This document shows positions 27,101 through 35,712 of a DNA stretch of 35,960 nt, piece after piece (the stretch's first letter is position 1; the number at the start of each line of letters is the position of its first letter). The notes below the pieces were generated by a model. The model did not search any database and had not been told where the DNA came from. It saw nothing but the letters and a program-made list of their open reading frames with translations. The DNA is from Bryobacter sp. CoA8 C33 (GTDB lineage: Bacteria; Acidobacteriota; Terriglobia; Bryobacterales; Bryobacteraceae): assembly GCA_019931185.1 (NCBI GenBank), contig JAINDK010000031.1:1-35960 (forward strand). The letters are read 5' to 3'. Both the position numbers and the translations under genes were made by a program.

Positions 27101-28215
27101 GTTGCGATCTGCGCGATAAGTGCTACGCCAGGTTCAATGCGCTCACCCTCCAAGATCCCGTGGCAGGGCCGCAAGTGATTGAGCGGCTGAAAACACTTTT
27201 TACGTTGACTCATCTCCGCGGCTTGTTGCACATCACACTTCGTGATTTGCGATCCGCACTAGCTTACATGCTGGTTGGAACGTACGATTGCCAAGAGATC
27301 CATAACCTGTACACCGATGGCAAATCCCGGCGTAACGTACTCGACGGCTTTTATTTCAACAGTATTTTTGGTGGCCAGCTCGGTTCTCAGGACCGTTTGC
27401 TCTCGCTCCTCCGCAACATAGATGTCAGTCAGCCGAGCGATCCGCAACGCGATAGAGCCCTGGATTTTCTAGCGCCGGTAGACAACAATTTGCTTCTTCG
27501 GCCAAACGGGCGAAGCGTGTATATCCAGGAGTTGCTCAATGCGGAGTTCGACAGCCTCCCGCGTGACCTCACCTCAAAGAGCGGCAACCAGCCATTCTCG
27601 GCACACCAGGCTTATCTTGCAGTGATAAGGCGTTGGCACTATTTTGAACGCCGTGACGAGGCATGGAAAGCAATGTTGCCGTATCGATCTGCTGGTAAGC
27701 TTCTTAAGTTGATTGCAAGCCCGCAAGCGGCCACCGAAGCCCTACCGGAAATGATCGCAGCCATTAACCGAGGCGAGAAGCTGTTTGATCCAACCATTCT
27801 AGGTGGCGACTTGGCACTGAGTGTTCGTGAAGTGGAACGCGGAACAGTTCGAAACTACCGCGTGTTCGAACGCGGTCGATTTGAATTGGAGATTCGAAAC
27901 ATCGACAGTCCTAGCCGCTTCCTCGAACAGATGCCCGATGGGTTGAATCTCACTTACAAAGGCGAACATCCCAAAGCCCAGCTTGAAGTGAATCTTGACG
28001 TATTCGAACTTCTGGAACGACTCAATGATGGGTATCGACCGACCGTCGAAGAAGTGCAAGGGTTCTATTTGCGTCTGGCCGTCTTCAAAAATTCCCTTGC
28101 CGCCGCGCCGTACCAGGAGATTCTATTGACCGACACTGGGCACGAATTTCACAGCATCAAGCGCACCCCTGATGGAGTCTTGAAGGTGTCCAGATTGGAG
28201 GCGAAGGGAGCCTGA
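24115..28215 (+). CDS. NERD - pseudokinase - Ser/Thr kinase - DptF-like ATPase fusion (PglW-like)
   Basis: A 1366-residue multidomain protein. The NERD domain (about 15-130) has YEIDLAILAPNAVWLVDAKG, with Asp48, Asp61 and Lys63 forming a PD-(D/E)xK-like signature. The first kinase-like domain (about 195-450) has HRAVSP at 324-329 instead of HRD-x-K-P and GFE at 344-346 instead of DFG, so it is a pseudokinase. The second (about 485-765) looks active: Gly-rich loop KPGAFG (503-508), Lys525, Glu541, HLDIKPRN (Asp617, Lys619, Asn622) and DFN (Asp634). The last 580 residues carry Walker A GNAGDGKT (835-842), LIAINEG (917-923) and a cysteine cluster (C994, C997, C1003), features that I associate with DptF/DndF. 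The first part matches PglW-type kinases of BREX type 2. It starts 6 bases after hsdS and overlaps the next gene by one base (TGATG). Confidence 0.85.
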   Translation: MATVFAIGQPENEDERLAIRWLREKLPLSYEIYHNFEIERDGQKYEIDLAILAPNAVWLVDAKGTRGNITVYGTQWHPEGRSPFASPLPKLRQHAKSLRGMLLDSNRGRPDLDRIHFGAAIILTAPDAELADTTGYEAGDVCKLKDSANFLQDGSRIPNSRLRDIRQHIGLIRSLIKGKARPRTSSNRLGDYVLEQKLGETDHYVEWRGYNESAGLKSGKVRLRVYRADPYLPESERIDQKKRIQTAYTALNRLPSHPNILGARHFFGSEGEDRFVLVTEDVVANSLRLHLDKANLALTFDQKMSIAQELLSALAHCHANSVIHRAVSPTTVLVAGDGRVRLHGFEFARVGSDRSITVAREAADTLDRHYFAPECVAEMGDVRTASDIFAAGLVIFEMMTGDRPFQSPTELVDLGAHFRTPPSAGGMRVRHELPPGFDEWLQTLCDFDWKNRPNAEQALSSLTTLLDVSDSHTSTAPDTTDYNNLPQGTMLDSAYQVQERLGKPGAFGVAYRVIDTYGDVDRVIKLITRDRHSKVDRLKQEYRILVNLPRHRHVVQVLNARQLPDGTPFLVFEYVDGVDVQRLLDDKRLSGDDALLLGKQVLDGLAHLHAHNVFHLDIKPRNLLWSRDGVRIIDFNVAAKLEDSAQQGGGSRRYIPADFDLVSNPTVEELRDRDLFALGVTLYESITGSYPWAAVGSPIPGQAPQDPRTISGLADLSPILADVLMRACAAHRAARFRTTQEFLEALSKIERARVAPPPEPAKVRVFPILSQGPVPPNTNPYVNHLLTVYSQSRRSNSGTRGLDQVARWTYVDTALDRTLTGAALNGEFRLILISGNAGDGKTAFLQQLENTAKSRGAKFEPPGLNGCEFTIGTRAFKVNYDGSQDEGETPNEQVLLKFFDPFTGTDDSNWPPGETRLIAINEGKLVDFLTQHRKLFPLLSRIVEKGLRTSEAQSGVLVVNLNLRSVVSDGDGQASSIFERTLRKMVDPALWQPCESCDLRDKCYARFNALTLQDPVAGPQVIERLKTLFTLTHLRGLLHITLRDLRSALAYMLVGTYDCQEIHNLYTDGKSRRNVLDGFYFNSIFGGQLGSQDRLLSLLRNIDVSQPSDPQRDRALDFLAPVDNNLLLRPNGRSVYIQELLNAEFDSLPRDLTSKSGNQPFSAHQAYLAVIRRWHYFERRDEAWKAMLPYRSAGKLLKLIASPQAATEALPEMIAAINRGEKLFDPTILGGDLALSVREVERGTVRNYRVFERGRFELEIRNIDSPSRFLEQMPDGLNLTYKGEHPKAQLEVNLDVFELLERLNDGYRPTVEEVQGFYLRLAVFKNSLAAAPYQEILLTDTGHEFHSIKRTPDGVLKVSRLEAKGA

Positions 28216-29912
28216 TGCCACTCGGGAAGCAAGATACACTCTTCCGCTCGACCAAGGTCAGCTATATCGATTTCAAGACGATCCACATGGACCGTGTGTT
28301 GACAGCGCTGTTTGCGCGGCTGCAATACGACGGCTCGACAAGCCGATTAACCCGCAACTTCGATCTGGAGACTACACGTTTCTTTCAAGAGTTTATCGAC
28401 ATAAAGAATAAAGACTACTGCGTCGGCTTCGAGGACAACCAGGACATCGTCGAAAAGTGGATCGAGACGCACCTGATGGATGTCGTGAATAGAGGGAAGT
28501 GGAATCAGGCGATCGCGGCTCCTCGCCCACTTCATGGCTTCACTTACAGGTTCCGGAATCCGAAGCATTCACGGGACTACAATGCCTCGCAACATATCTA
28601 TTGGATGCTCTATCACGCCCGCGCCAACAAGGGCCCTGCAGCCCTAGCCGAGTTGAAGCGATTCTTTTTCGCTGGCGTGGACCCCCAAACCGGCCAAGTT
28701 GAGAATAGCGGCCAGATTGATGTTGAGACCCAGGCTTTACTGCGGTTCAGCGCACAGGTGAAAGACGCCAAAGATACGGCCAGCAAGGATGATCGCTTCC
28801 CTCCGCTTTGCGTTGGCCAGGCTGATCTGCTCGCGGACGACATTCTCCGCATTATGGCCTACCAGAGCTATGTTCCGAGATCGGTGATGGTCGAGTATCT
28901 GAAGATTCTTTTCGCGTTCCATTTGGCGCTGTTCCATATGAGAATCTTCAAGCTATTGCCGGCTTTAGTAAAGCGGCAGTCTCCCGAGCCACTCTGTGAG
29001 CCGAAGAACTGCCCTATGACGCCCGGAAGAATGGAGAATCCGCATGGCGACTGCCCCTTCAGAATTGGAATGCTGGTCGATGTCGCGAACCAGGCCCACA
29101 CTGTAATGCAACGGCTCGCGGCGCAGAGTGCGGAGGCTCACTACCGGCGAATCCCAGGGTTCATCAAGGCTCACTTTGTCATTAAGAAAATCGATGAGTT
29201 CGCCGAGCATCTCTCCTCATTTCCCGGCAAGTTTCCGAAGCCTGCCTCAGGATGGTTTAAGGTGTCGGAACTCCTCACATTACTCTCACCGCGGTACAAA
29301 CTAGATCGCGATGCGTTCTTTAGGCAGCGATTGGACCGCGTGATTGAAGGGCTGACTGGAAGTGGCGAAGAGGAACTTGCACCGGAAATAAAGGCGCTGA
29401 TCGATTTGGGGCTGGAGCCCTTCGAAACCTATATCGAGGTCCTCGTGGCGTATCGGGCGAAGTTCCACAGGGGATACATTACTGAGTTCCTTGACGCCAC
29501 GTTACTCAAGAACGATCCCGGCGCGATGGTGATTCAATCTCGAACCAAGGGGGCGCCACGCCGATTCATTCTGGATAGCCGACTGCTCGAAGTCCTGATC
29601 CAGATTGCCGTATTGCAACAAGTCCCTGGGAAGGGCGAATTCCGCACAACGTCTGAGCTGCGCATTGAGGAATTGCTAGATTTTCTTCGCGAGCGCTACG
29701 GAATTTTCATTGACCGGTTGCCAGAGGGCGACGGATTCTTCGAGGAGAGCATTACTGACAGAGAAGGCCTCCGCTCCAATATCGAGGCACTCAAAGGTCG
29801 GCTGCGTGAGTTGGGATTCTATCGCGATCTCTCAGACGCCTATATCGTCCAAACAATAAAGCCCCGATTTGAATTCGGTTCGCAGAGCGTGGACACCGGA
29901 GGAAAATCGTGA
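28215..29912 (+). CDS. DptG-like hypothetical protein with cysteine cluster
   Basis: A 565-residue protein lying between a DptF-like ATPase and a DptH-like ATPase, the place that DptG/DndG takes in DndFGH operons. It is largely helical. A central cysteine cluster (C261, C266, C280 in PLCEPKNCPMTPGR and NPHGDCPF) could hold zinc or an iron-sulfur centre, but only three Cys are close together. The last 120 residues (FRTTSELRIEELLDFLRERY, NIEALKGRLRELGFYRDLSD) look like a winged-helix or helical adaptor. No catalytic motif is visible. The assignment to DptG rests mainly on gene order and size. Its ATG shares a base with the previous stop, and its TGA overlaps the GTG start of the next gene. Confidence 0.6.
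   Translation: MPLGKQDTLFRSTKVSYIDFKTIHMDRVLTALFARLQYDGSTSRLTRNFDLETTRFFQEFIDIKNKDYCVGFEDNQDIVEKWIETHLMDVVNRGKWNQAIAAPRPLHGFTYRFRNPKHSRDYNASQHIYWMLYHARANKGPAALAELKRFFFAGVDPQTGQVENSGQIDVETQALLRFSAQVKDAKDTASKDDRFPPLCVGQADLLADDILRIMAYQSYVPRSVMVEYLKILFAFHLALFHMRIFKLLPALVKRQSPEPLCEPKNCPMTPGRMENPHGDCPFRIGMLVDVANQAHTVMQRLAAQSAEAHYRRIPGFIKAHFVIKKIDEFAEHLSSFPGKFPKPASGWFKVSELLTLLSPRYKLDRDAFFRQRLDRVIEGLTGSGEEELAPEIKALIDLGLEPFETYIEVLVAYRAKFHRGYITEFLDATLLKNDPGAMVIQSRTKGAPRRFILDSRLLEVLIQIAVLQQVPGKGEFRTTSELRIEELLDFLRERYGIFIDRLPEGDGFFEESITDREGLRSNIEALKGRLRELGFYRDLSDAYIVQTIKPRFEFGSQSVDTGGKS
29898..29903 (+). promoter_or_regulatory. Ribosome binding site fixing a GTG start
   Basis: GGAGGA lies 5 bases before the GTG at 29909, which overlaps the preceding TGA (29910-29912). 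This strong site supports GTG over the downstream in-frame ATG (MVELH, residue 5). Confidence 0.75.
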
Positions 29913-32900
29913 AACCGCAGGGAATGGTTGAATTGCATCGTGACGTGCTGAACTCTGCATTGCACGATATGCTCTATCCGCTCGTGGCTGGTGAGTTGCG
30001 CTCACGGCAGCCCGGTCATTGCATGCGAATCTCTGATCTGGATGAGATGCTGGCCGTGGCGTTGTCAGAGAGACTGAGAGTCGATTTCCCTGAGTTCCAG
30101 ATTTTCGTTCTGAGCGACTCGGGCTCGAGGTCGATTCCCACCCAACTCGCAATCTCCAGCACGAAGCTTGTTGAGTTGCGTAATCCGCTTCCGGATGGAA
30201 CCCTTCGCCCCCCGCTACTTGTGTTCTTGCCGCCGAATCTCCGCACAAGTGCTGAAGATTCTTTCGGCGTAGCCACATTCGAACAGTTCAGGATTCACGA
30301 CCCATATCAAGAACTTTGGACGGCTCTGTTGGCGGACCTTCCACAGGACTTGCGGGTCCCAGTGACCGAGATAGTAAACGCTTTGAAGGATTCACGTTGG
30401 CCGCTAGCCGACGCTTTGCCTATGTGCCGATTTCTCCTGACGATTCGGGAGAACGACCTTGACGCACAAGCCGTTGGGGCAGCTCTATATGAATTCGGAC
30501 TCGTGCCTCACTTTCGACTCCTCGATGATTCCGCGCGCGTACCTTGGCACATCAAGCGCAATATGCGGGGAGTGGAGAAGCTCACCAATTCAGAAAAGTC
30601 CGAGCGCGGACGTGTTGTTGAACTTGGATTGGTGGATGCTACCTTTAGGGCCGAACTCGGTGCCTTCTTGGAGGAGGTTGGGGCTGACGATCCACGAGTG
30701 TGGACGGGAAGAATAGCGCTCGATCCTGCGGCTTGGCGTTTCTCATTCGATAAATGGCAGTTGCCTGATTCGGGACAGCAGCCGGACCAAGTGTGCATCC
30801 ACTCGGTCGACATAGACCTTCCGGAAGTGCAGGCCTCAACTGGTGATCCTCGACTCAGAGAGCTAATTGGGCAGAAGTATTTGCCTCTTGGGCCAACTGG
30901 GGTTCGCGGCGCGGAGGTGTCATTCAGCGTAAACCCAGTGCCCAATCGCGTCAACCGGCTCGCCAAGTTCCTAGTTCAATTGGTAGCGCGAGACTCGGGG
31001 CCCGTAGGCAACGCGAAGGTGAAGAAGGCGTGGAAGACTGATCGCGCGGATGCAAGTGTCAAATTGACTGGCCTCCAGAAACTCGATCTTGAAGAAGGTT
31101 GGTATTTCGTTAGAGTTCGAGCGGTCACCGACCAGAACGATTTCGTTCCACTTGTAGACCGCTACGGCAAGCCGCTAGCTGGTTTGGAGCAAGATCGGAA
31201 CGCAAACGAGAGTGACCTCTTTTATGTGGTGCCGGGTGCCACTACCGAGGAGGATTCAGTTCCCAAGAGCGTTGCAGAGGCCGAGACGCTAGTTCACGCG
31301 GTGGCTAAAACCAGAATTCAGGCTGTTCGTGAAGGTCGGTCAGCCGACAGCGTCCAAATTACCTTCTGCGATTGGGTTCATACGGAAGGCAAAGGGAGAG
31401 CGGTCAAACAGGACGAGATCGAAGTCAGACTGGGTAGAGATGGCGCATTTCGAATACCCGTCTCGCGTGTTCTCAGGAATGTAGAAGAGAGAATTCTAAA
31501 GGAGCCCGCCCGGCTGGGTAGCTACCAGATTTCGATTGAGGGAGGTTCGCCTGGAAGCCCGTCGGCAGCCGATGAACTCAAGACCGATTCGAGCGCGGCG
31601 CAAGAGTTTCGCGCCGAACGGTCCAAGTTCCTAAGTGCGATTGGAAGAATGGATCGCTCCGAAACTGCGCTACGCCCATTGATCTGCCAGGCAGCCGATT
31701 GGGAGGCGCTTTCAGAAATCGTTCTCTCTTACGCTCAATCCTATCATCGGTGGATCAAGAATCTCCTGAGATCGGCTGAAACTGGACAATCGATTGACCA
31801 GCAGCAAGCACAAGCGGAGTTGAAGATAGCGCTTAGTTTGGATTCTGTACAAATTGTTGTCCGCAATCACCGAGGCCGGAATCGAGACGCCGTGCTCGTT
31901 GGGCCAACTCATCCCCTTCGAGCCCTTTGGTTCGCTGTTTGGGCCAAACTCGGTCGCGCTTGGGTTGACATTGCAGCGATGGAGCCACAGAAATACGGAG
32001 AGGGCACGCTGAGAAGCTTACTGAGCAAGCTCGCACCTGTCAATTTCCCGGCCTTCATACCCGTCGACATGGGCCGAGTTTATGCCACGGTTGATGCGGT
32101 TCAGCCGATGTGGTCTCTCTATGCCCCGACAAGGGAGGAAGACCCTCGTGGCCTCCTGGGAGAAGTTTGCAGCGCGCTAGGCCTGCCGGAGCCAGCGACT
32201 TTTGGAGCTGCAATCACGGCCGAAGACTTAGCGGATCGCGTTCATCGATACGTACTACAGCACCCATACGTGCGGACGCTCAACGTCAACGTGTTCAACG
32301 GCGGAAGAGCTACAGCAATTGCTGAGCTGCTTCTGCATCTTCAGTCTTCGCCGAACCTTTCGGACCTTAAATACGATATTCGTCTATTCGTTACTGACCC
32401 AGCCGCGCCTGGCGTCGGAGAGGCAATAGAAGCCCTGTTCTCCCCAGCATCATCGCTCTCCACACCGGAGGCCGATCAATTCTTGACTCCGACAGGAAAC
32501 CATCTTTTTCCGAAACTTGCGTTCGCTGTTCGCAGCATTGAGGACTTCAGAAAAGATCCAAATCGGTTTCAGTCCCATGTCAGCATGCTCTTTGACCTGT
32601 TCCCGGCAGAAGAGGTCGGGACAGCTCCGCCAATTCAGCGGGACAGTGCGGTAGCAGTTTACGGGCTCGTACAAGAGTTTGATTCCGTCTATTCAGAAGA
32701 AGATTCCTTCGTGGTCTGGAAGCGCCAGCCGCGCCACGGTATCGCGCAAGCCTTGCTCGGAGCAGAGGAATTGACCGATGAACTATCGCGACTTCCTGAA
32801 ACGGTCTCGCATGCCACGGCTGTAGTTGCTACGGGCCAAGTAAGCACCGAGACGCGGCCGGTTGTGTCTCTGGCGCTTCGCGCCGAGGAGAGAGCGCTGC

Positions 32901-35374
32901 TCCATCAAGTCCATGAAAATAGCGACTGGGTTTTCACAGTAGATAGAAACCTGGGCCTTGAGTTTTTCGATCACGGTCGAGCTGACCGTCCCGACTACTT
33001 GATCGACTACTCGCTAGATCAGACATCCTTTGCCGGACATCGGTTCGTCGTATCCTCCAGGTCGCTGGCCGAACTGGAGGCAATGCTTCGTCCGACATTG
33101 AGCTCTTACAACCTAAAAGCAAATGGCGAGCATGCTGCAATTCTGTTGAGCCAACTTAGGTCGCTTTCTGGCCGCTTAGCGCTAAAGTTGATATCGTCGC
33201 CCACTCAGCGAGCCGAAGTCCTGGGTTTGGCGCTGGCGCGTTTATACCTGGCCTATCAGGGCGCGTTATCAAATCAGATTGTAGTTCCCCTCGATTCTCA
33301 TCTCGATCTCTACAACAGTCTCGATGAAACTGGTGATAGCGTAACGCTACAAAGAACTGACCTGGCCTTGTTTGACCTCGACGCCGGCAACAAGGTCGTC
33401 AACTGTAGATTGATCGAAGTTAAGTGCTACAGGAGCGTTGGGGGCATTGGATCCTATCAGCAACTCCGTTCGCGGGTAAACGGGCAAGTTTGCCGCAGTG
33501 AGGAGGTTCTTCGGCACCATTTCGACCCCGAGTTAAACCTCAGCGATCGTCCTGATCGGCAACTAAAGAATCGCGAATTGGCGAACCTCCTAGAGTTCTA
33601 TCTTGATCGTGGAGTTCGTTATAAAATCATATCCCCGGCGGTTGAGGAGGAGGCGCGGTTCCTGCTTCGGACCTTGGACTATGGTTACAAGCTGCGGTTT
33701 ACACGGAGCGCCCTCATTTTCGATTTTGAGAAATCTGGGACCGAACCTGCGGAGATCGATGACCAAATCGAATTTCATCGGATAGGTTTCGATCTAATTC
33801 GAGAATTGATCGATGGCATTGCTCCTCCATCTTCCGTTGCGGGAGAAAGTTCCGCGTCGCTCTCAGAGGAGTCGTGGACGGATTCCACGGTCCCGAAACT
33901 ACGATCAGCAGCCTTCTTGGTTCCCCAAAGAGATCGGTCTGTCTCTTGGGATGAGCTTCGAAGGGCGCGTGTATTGGGGGATGATCCTCTACCGTTTGAA
34001 ACTACAAAGCCGAGGTCCAACCATCAGACGGAAGCGGCCCCTGCAGCGAATTACGAATGGTCTCCAGAGTTCGGAATTGCTCAATCGTCAGGCGCTGAGA
34101 TCGCACCTGTCTCTAAGGCCGAGCAAGCACAGCCGGAAGTCCAAGCCGCCCGATTGGCAGTGGACGTTACGATTGGTGTCAATGGGCCGTCTCCACAGTT
34201 CGGAGTGCTTGGTGAGTTTTCTGGTCGGAGGATCGGGCTCGATCTGAATCAGACACATACGATCAGTCTCTTCGGTGTCCAGGGTGGCGGGAAAAGCTAC
34301 ACCCTCGGAAGCATTGTTGAGCTGGCCACCATGGCAATTCCCGGGATCAACGAGCTACCACGCCCCCTCGGGACTGTCATCTTCCACTTCAGTACGACCC
34401 AGGCATACGCTCCGGAGTTCGTCACCATGGCTAAACCAAACTCGGATACAGAGATGGTTGAACAGCTCCGCCAAAGGTACGGCTGCGAGCCCAAAGGGAT
34501 CGACGATGTTGTAGTGCTCGCCCCTGCGGACAAGGTCGCGGAACGACAGGCTGAATTCCCAGGCATCACCGTGTTGCCCTTGGCCTTTTCCTCTAGAGAG
34601 CTGCAAGCTAGCCACTGGCGCTTCCTGATGGGAGCGGTTGGGTCTCAAAGTCTCTACATGAAGCAGATCAATCACATCATGAGAGATCTGCGCCAGAATC
34701 TCTCGTGGGAGCGAATTCGAGACGCCGTTGCAAACTCTCATTTACCAGACAACCTCAAGGGGCTTGCCGAGACCCGACTGAATCTCGCAAGACTCTACAT
34801 TGATGATCATTCATCACTGTCTTCGGCGATTCAACCTGGACGACTGGTTATCGTAGATCTGCGCGACGAGTTTCTTGAAAAGGATGAAGCGCTCGGCCTG
34901 TTCGTTGTGATTCTGCAGTTGGTGGCCGATGCGACCCACCAGGGAAGCAAATTCAACAAATTAGTCGTTTTCGACGAGGCCCACAAGTACATTGAGAGTC
35001 CCGATCTTGTCGCGGGTCTCGTGGAAGTGATTCGCGAGATGCGGCATAAGGGAACGAGCGTGCTAGTTGCGAGCCAAGACCCGTTGTCGGTTCCAGTGTC
35101 GGTGATCGAGTTGTCCAGCCAGATCATACTCCACCGGTTTAATGCTCCTACGTGGTTGAAACATATTCAACGGGCCAATACCGCCCTCGGCTCATTGACG
35201 CCTGACAAATTGAACGCCCTCTCTGCGGGTGAGGCGTACATTTGGTCTAGCAAGGCAACGGACCCGGCATTCACCAGTGGTCCAGTGAAGGTCCGTTTCC
35301 GGCCCCGCGTGACCCAGCATGGGGGCGCGACACACACCGCAGTCGGTTCAATCTCAGAAGGGCATGGAAACTGA
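29909..35374 (+). CDS. DptH-like giant protein: PD-(D/E)xK-like domain plus HerA/FtsK-type ATPase
   Basis: An 1821-residue protein, the size of DndH/DptH (about 1700). The C-terminal third is a HerA-type ATPase: Walker A GVQGGGKS (1456-1463) and Walker B LVVFDEAHKY (1685-1694), followed by EMRHKGTSVLVASQDPLSVP and a C-terminal RFNAPTWLKHIQ segment, as in DNA-translocating HerA hexamers. Residues about 1150-1175 read DLALFDLDAG then CRLIEVKCYR: Asp1151 or Asp1156, with Glu1170-Val-Lys1172, fit a PD-(D/E)xK nuclease core, which would give the system its own DNA-cutting site. The N-terminal and middle parts (STKLVELRNP with LLVFLPPNLR; VGPTHPLRALWFAVW near 660) have no motif that I can assign. 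The GTG start overlaps the upstream stop. It is the last gene of the block. Confidence 0.82.
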   Translation: MKPQGMVELHRDVLNSALHDMLYPLVAGELRSRQPGHCMRISDLDEMLAVALSERLRVDFPEFQIFVLSDSGSRSIPTQLAISSTKLVELRNPLPDGTLRPPLLVFLPPNLRTSAEDSFGVATFEQFRIHDPYQELWTALLADLPQDLRVPVTEIVNALKDSRWPLADALPMCRFLLTIRENDLDAQAVGAALYEFGLVPHFRLLDDSARVPWHIKRNMRGVEKLTNSEKSERGRVVELGLVDATFRAELGAFLEEVGADDPRVWTGRIALDPAAWRFSFDKWQLPDSGQQPDQVCIHSVDIDLPEVQASTGDPRLRELIGQKYLPLGPTGVRGAEVSFSVNPVPNRVNRLAKFLVQLVARDSGPVGNAKVKKAWKTDRADASVKLTGLQKLDLEEGWYFVRVRAVTDQNDFVPLVDRYGKPLAGLEQDRNANESDLFYVVPGATTEEDSVPKSVAEAETLVHAVAKTRIQAVREGRSADSVQITFCDWVHTEGKGRAVKQDEIEVRLGRDGAFRIPVSRVLRNVEERILKEPARLGSYQISIEGGSPGSPSAADELKTDSSAAQEFRAERSKFLSAIGRMDRSETALRPLICQAADWEALSEIVLSYAQSYHRWIKNLLRSAETGQSIDQQQAQAELKIALSLDSVQIVVRNHRGRNRDAVLVGPTHPLRALWFAVWAKLGRAWVDIAAMEPQKYGEGTLRSLLSKLAPVNFPAFIPVDMGRVYATVDAVQPMWSLYAPTREEDPRGLLGEVCSALGLPEPATFGAAITAEDLADRVHRYVLQHPYVRTLNVNVFNGGRATAIAELLLHLQSSPNLSDLKYDIRLFVTDPAAPGVGEAIEALFSPASSLSTPEADQFLTPTGNHLFPKLAFAVRSIEDFRKDPNRFQSHVSMLFDLFPAEEVGTAPPIQRDSAVAVYGLVQEFDSVYSEEDSFVVWKRQPRHGIAQALLGAEELTDELSRLPETVSHATAVVATGQVSTETRPVVSLALRAEERALLHQVHENSDWVFTVDRNLGLEFFDHGRADRPDYLIDYSLDQTSFAGHRFVVSSRSLAELEAMLRPTLSSYNLKANGEHAAILLSQLRSLSGRLALKLISSPTQRAEVLGLALARLYLAYQGALSNQIVVPLDSHLDLYNSLDETGDSVTLQRTDLALFDLDAGNKVVNCRLIEVKCYRSVGGIGSYQQLRSRVNGQVCRSEEVLRHHFDPELNLSDRPDRQLKNRELANLLEFYLDRGVRYKIISPAVEEEARFLLRTLDYGYKLRFTRSALIFDFEKSGTEPAEIDDQIEFHRIGFDLIRELIDGIAPPSSVAGESSASLSEESWTDSTVPKLRSAAFLVPQRDRSVSWDELRRARVLGDDPLPFETTKPRSNHQTEAAPAANYEWSPEFGIAQSSGAEIAPVSKAEQAQPEVQAARLAVDVTIGVNGPSPQFGVLGEFSGRRIGLDLNQTHTISLFGVQGGGKSYTLGSIVELATMAIPGINELPRPLGTVIFHFSTTQAYAPEFVTMAKPNSDTEMVEQLRQRYGCEPKGIDDVVVLAPADKVAERQAEFPGITVLPLAFSSRELQASHWRFLMGAVGSQSLYMKQINHIMRDLRQNLSWERIRDAVANSHLPDNLKGLAETRLNLARLYIDDHSSLSSAIQPGRLVIVDLRDEFLEKDEALGLFVVILQLVADATHQGSKFNKLVVFDEAHKYIESPDLVAGLVEVIREMRHKGTSVLVASQDPLSVPVSVIELSSQIILHRFNAPTWLKHIQRANTALGSLTPDKLNALSAGEAYIWSSKATDPAFTSGPVKVRFRPRVTQHGGATHTAVGSISEGHGN

Positions 35375-35411
35375 GGCGTTCGGAGGTGTGTGATCGCACG
35401 TTTTGAACGCC
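35375..35411 (+). terminator. Hairpin directly after the defence operon
   Basis: GGCGTTC (35375-35381) pairs perfectly with GAACGCC (35405-35411), and an inner stem GTGT/GCAC closes around GATC. It begins on the base after the TGA at 35372-35374. There is no T tract after it, so it may be a factor-assisted terminator or an mRNA-stabilising structure. Confidence 0.45.
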
Positions 35412-35470
35412 TTGATGCCCGTCGCTCCGTTACTTGCTACTGCGTCAACTGTCGATTGGGGAAGTTGCTT

Positions 35471-35483
35471 GTCTTGTCAAGAC
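35471..35483. repeat. 13-base palindrome GTCTTG-T-CAAGAC
   Basis: A perfect 6-bp inverted repeat around a single central T. It has the size of a regulator half-site pair or a recombinase core site. It lies about 100 bases after the end of the defence operon; no partner copy was found in the window. Confidence 0.4.
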
Positions 35484-35712
35484 GGTTTGAAGCGAACGCA
35501 TACGTTGTGACCTGACGCCCTAAAATCGTACCAGCAGAAATCATCCTAGAAACGGCAGTTGAACCCACCGCCAGTGGTGCATGTGACGCGAAAGCCTTGC
35601 ATAATGAGGCACATGGCGAAGCGAAGACGCGGGAAAGTGGCTCACCGCCCGATATCCGGCAATCCCGATCAGCCCTAAACCTGCTTAATCATGTTCTTAG
35701 GCAAAAACTTCT

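Noticed and set aside
19651-35474. 10-base direct repeat TTGCTTGTCT at 19651-19660 and 35465-35474, flanking the defence block
   Set aside because: Tempting as an attachment-site pair, but a 10-base match between two regions of several hundred bases is not unlikely by chance, and no integrase is present.
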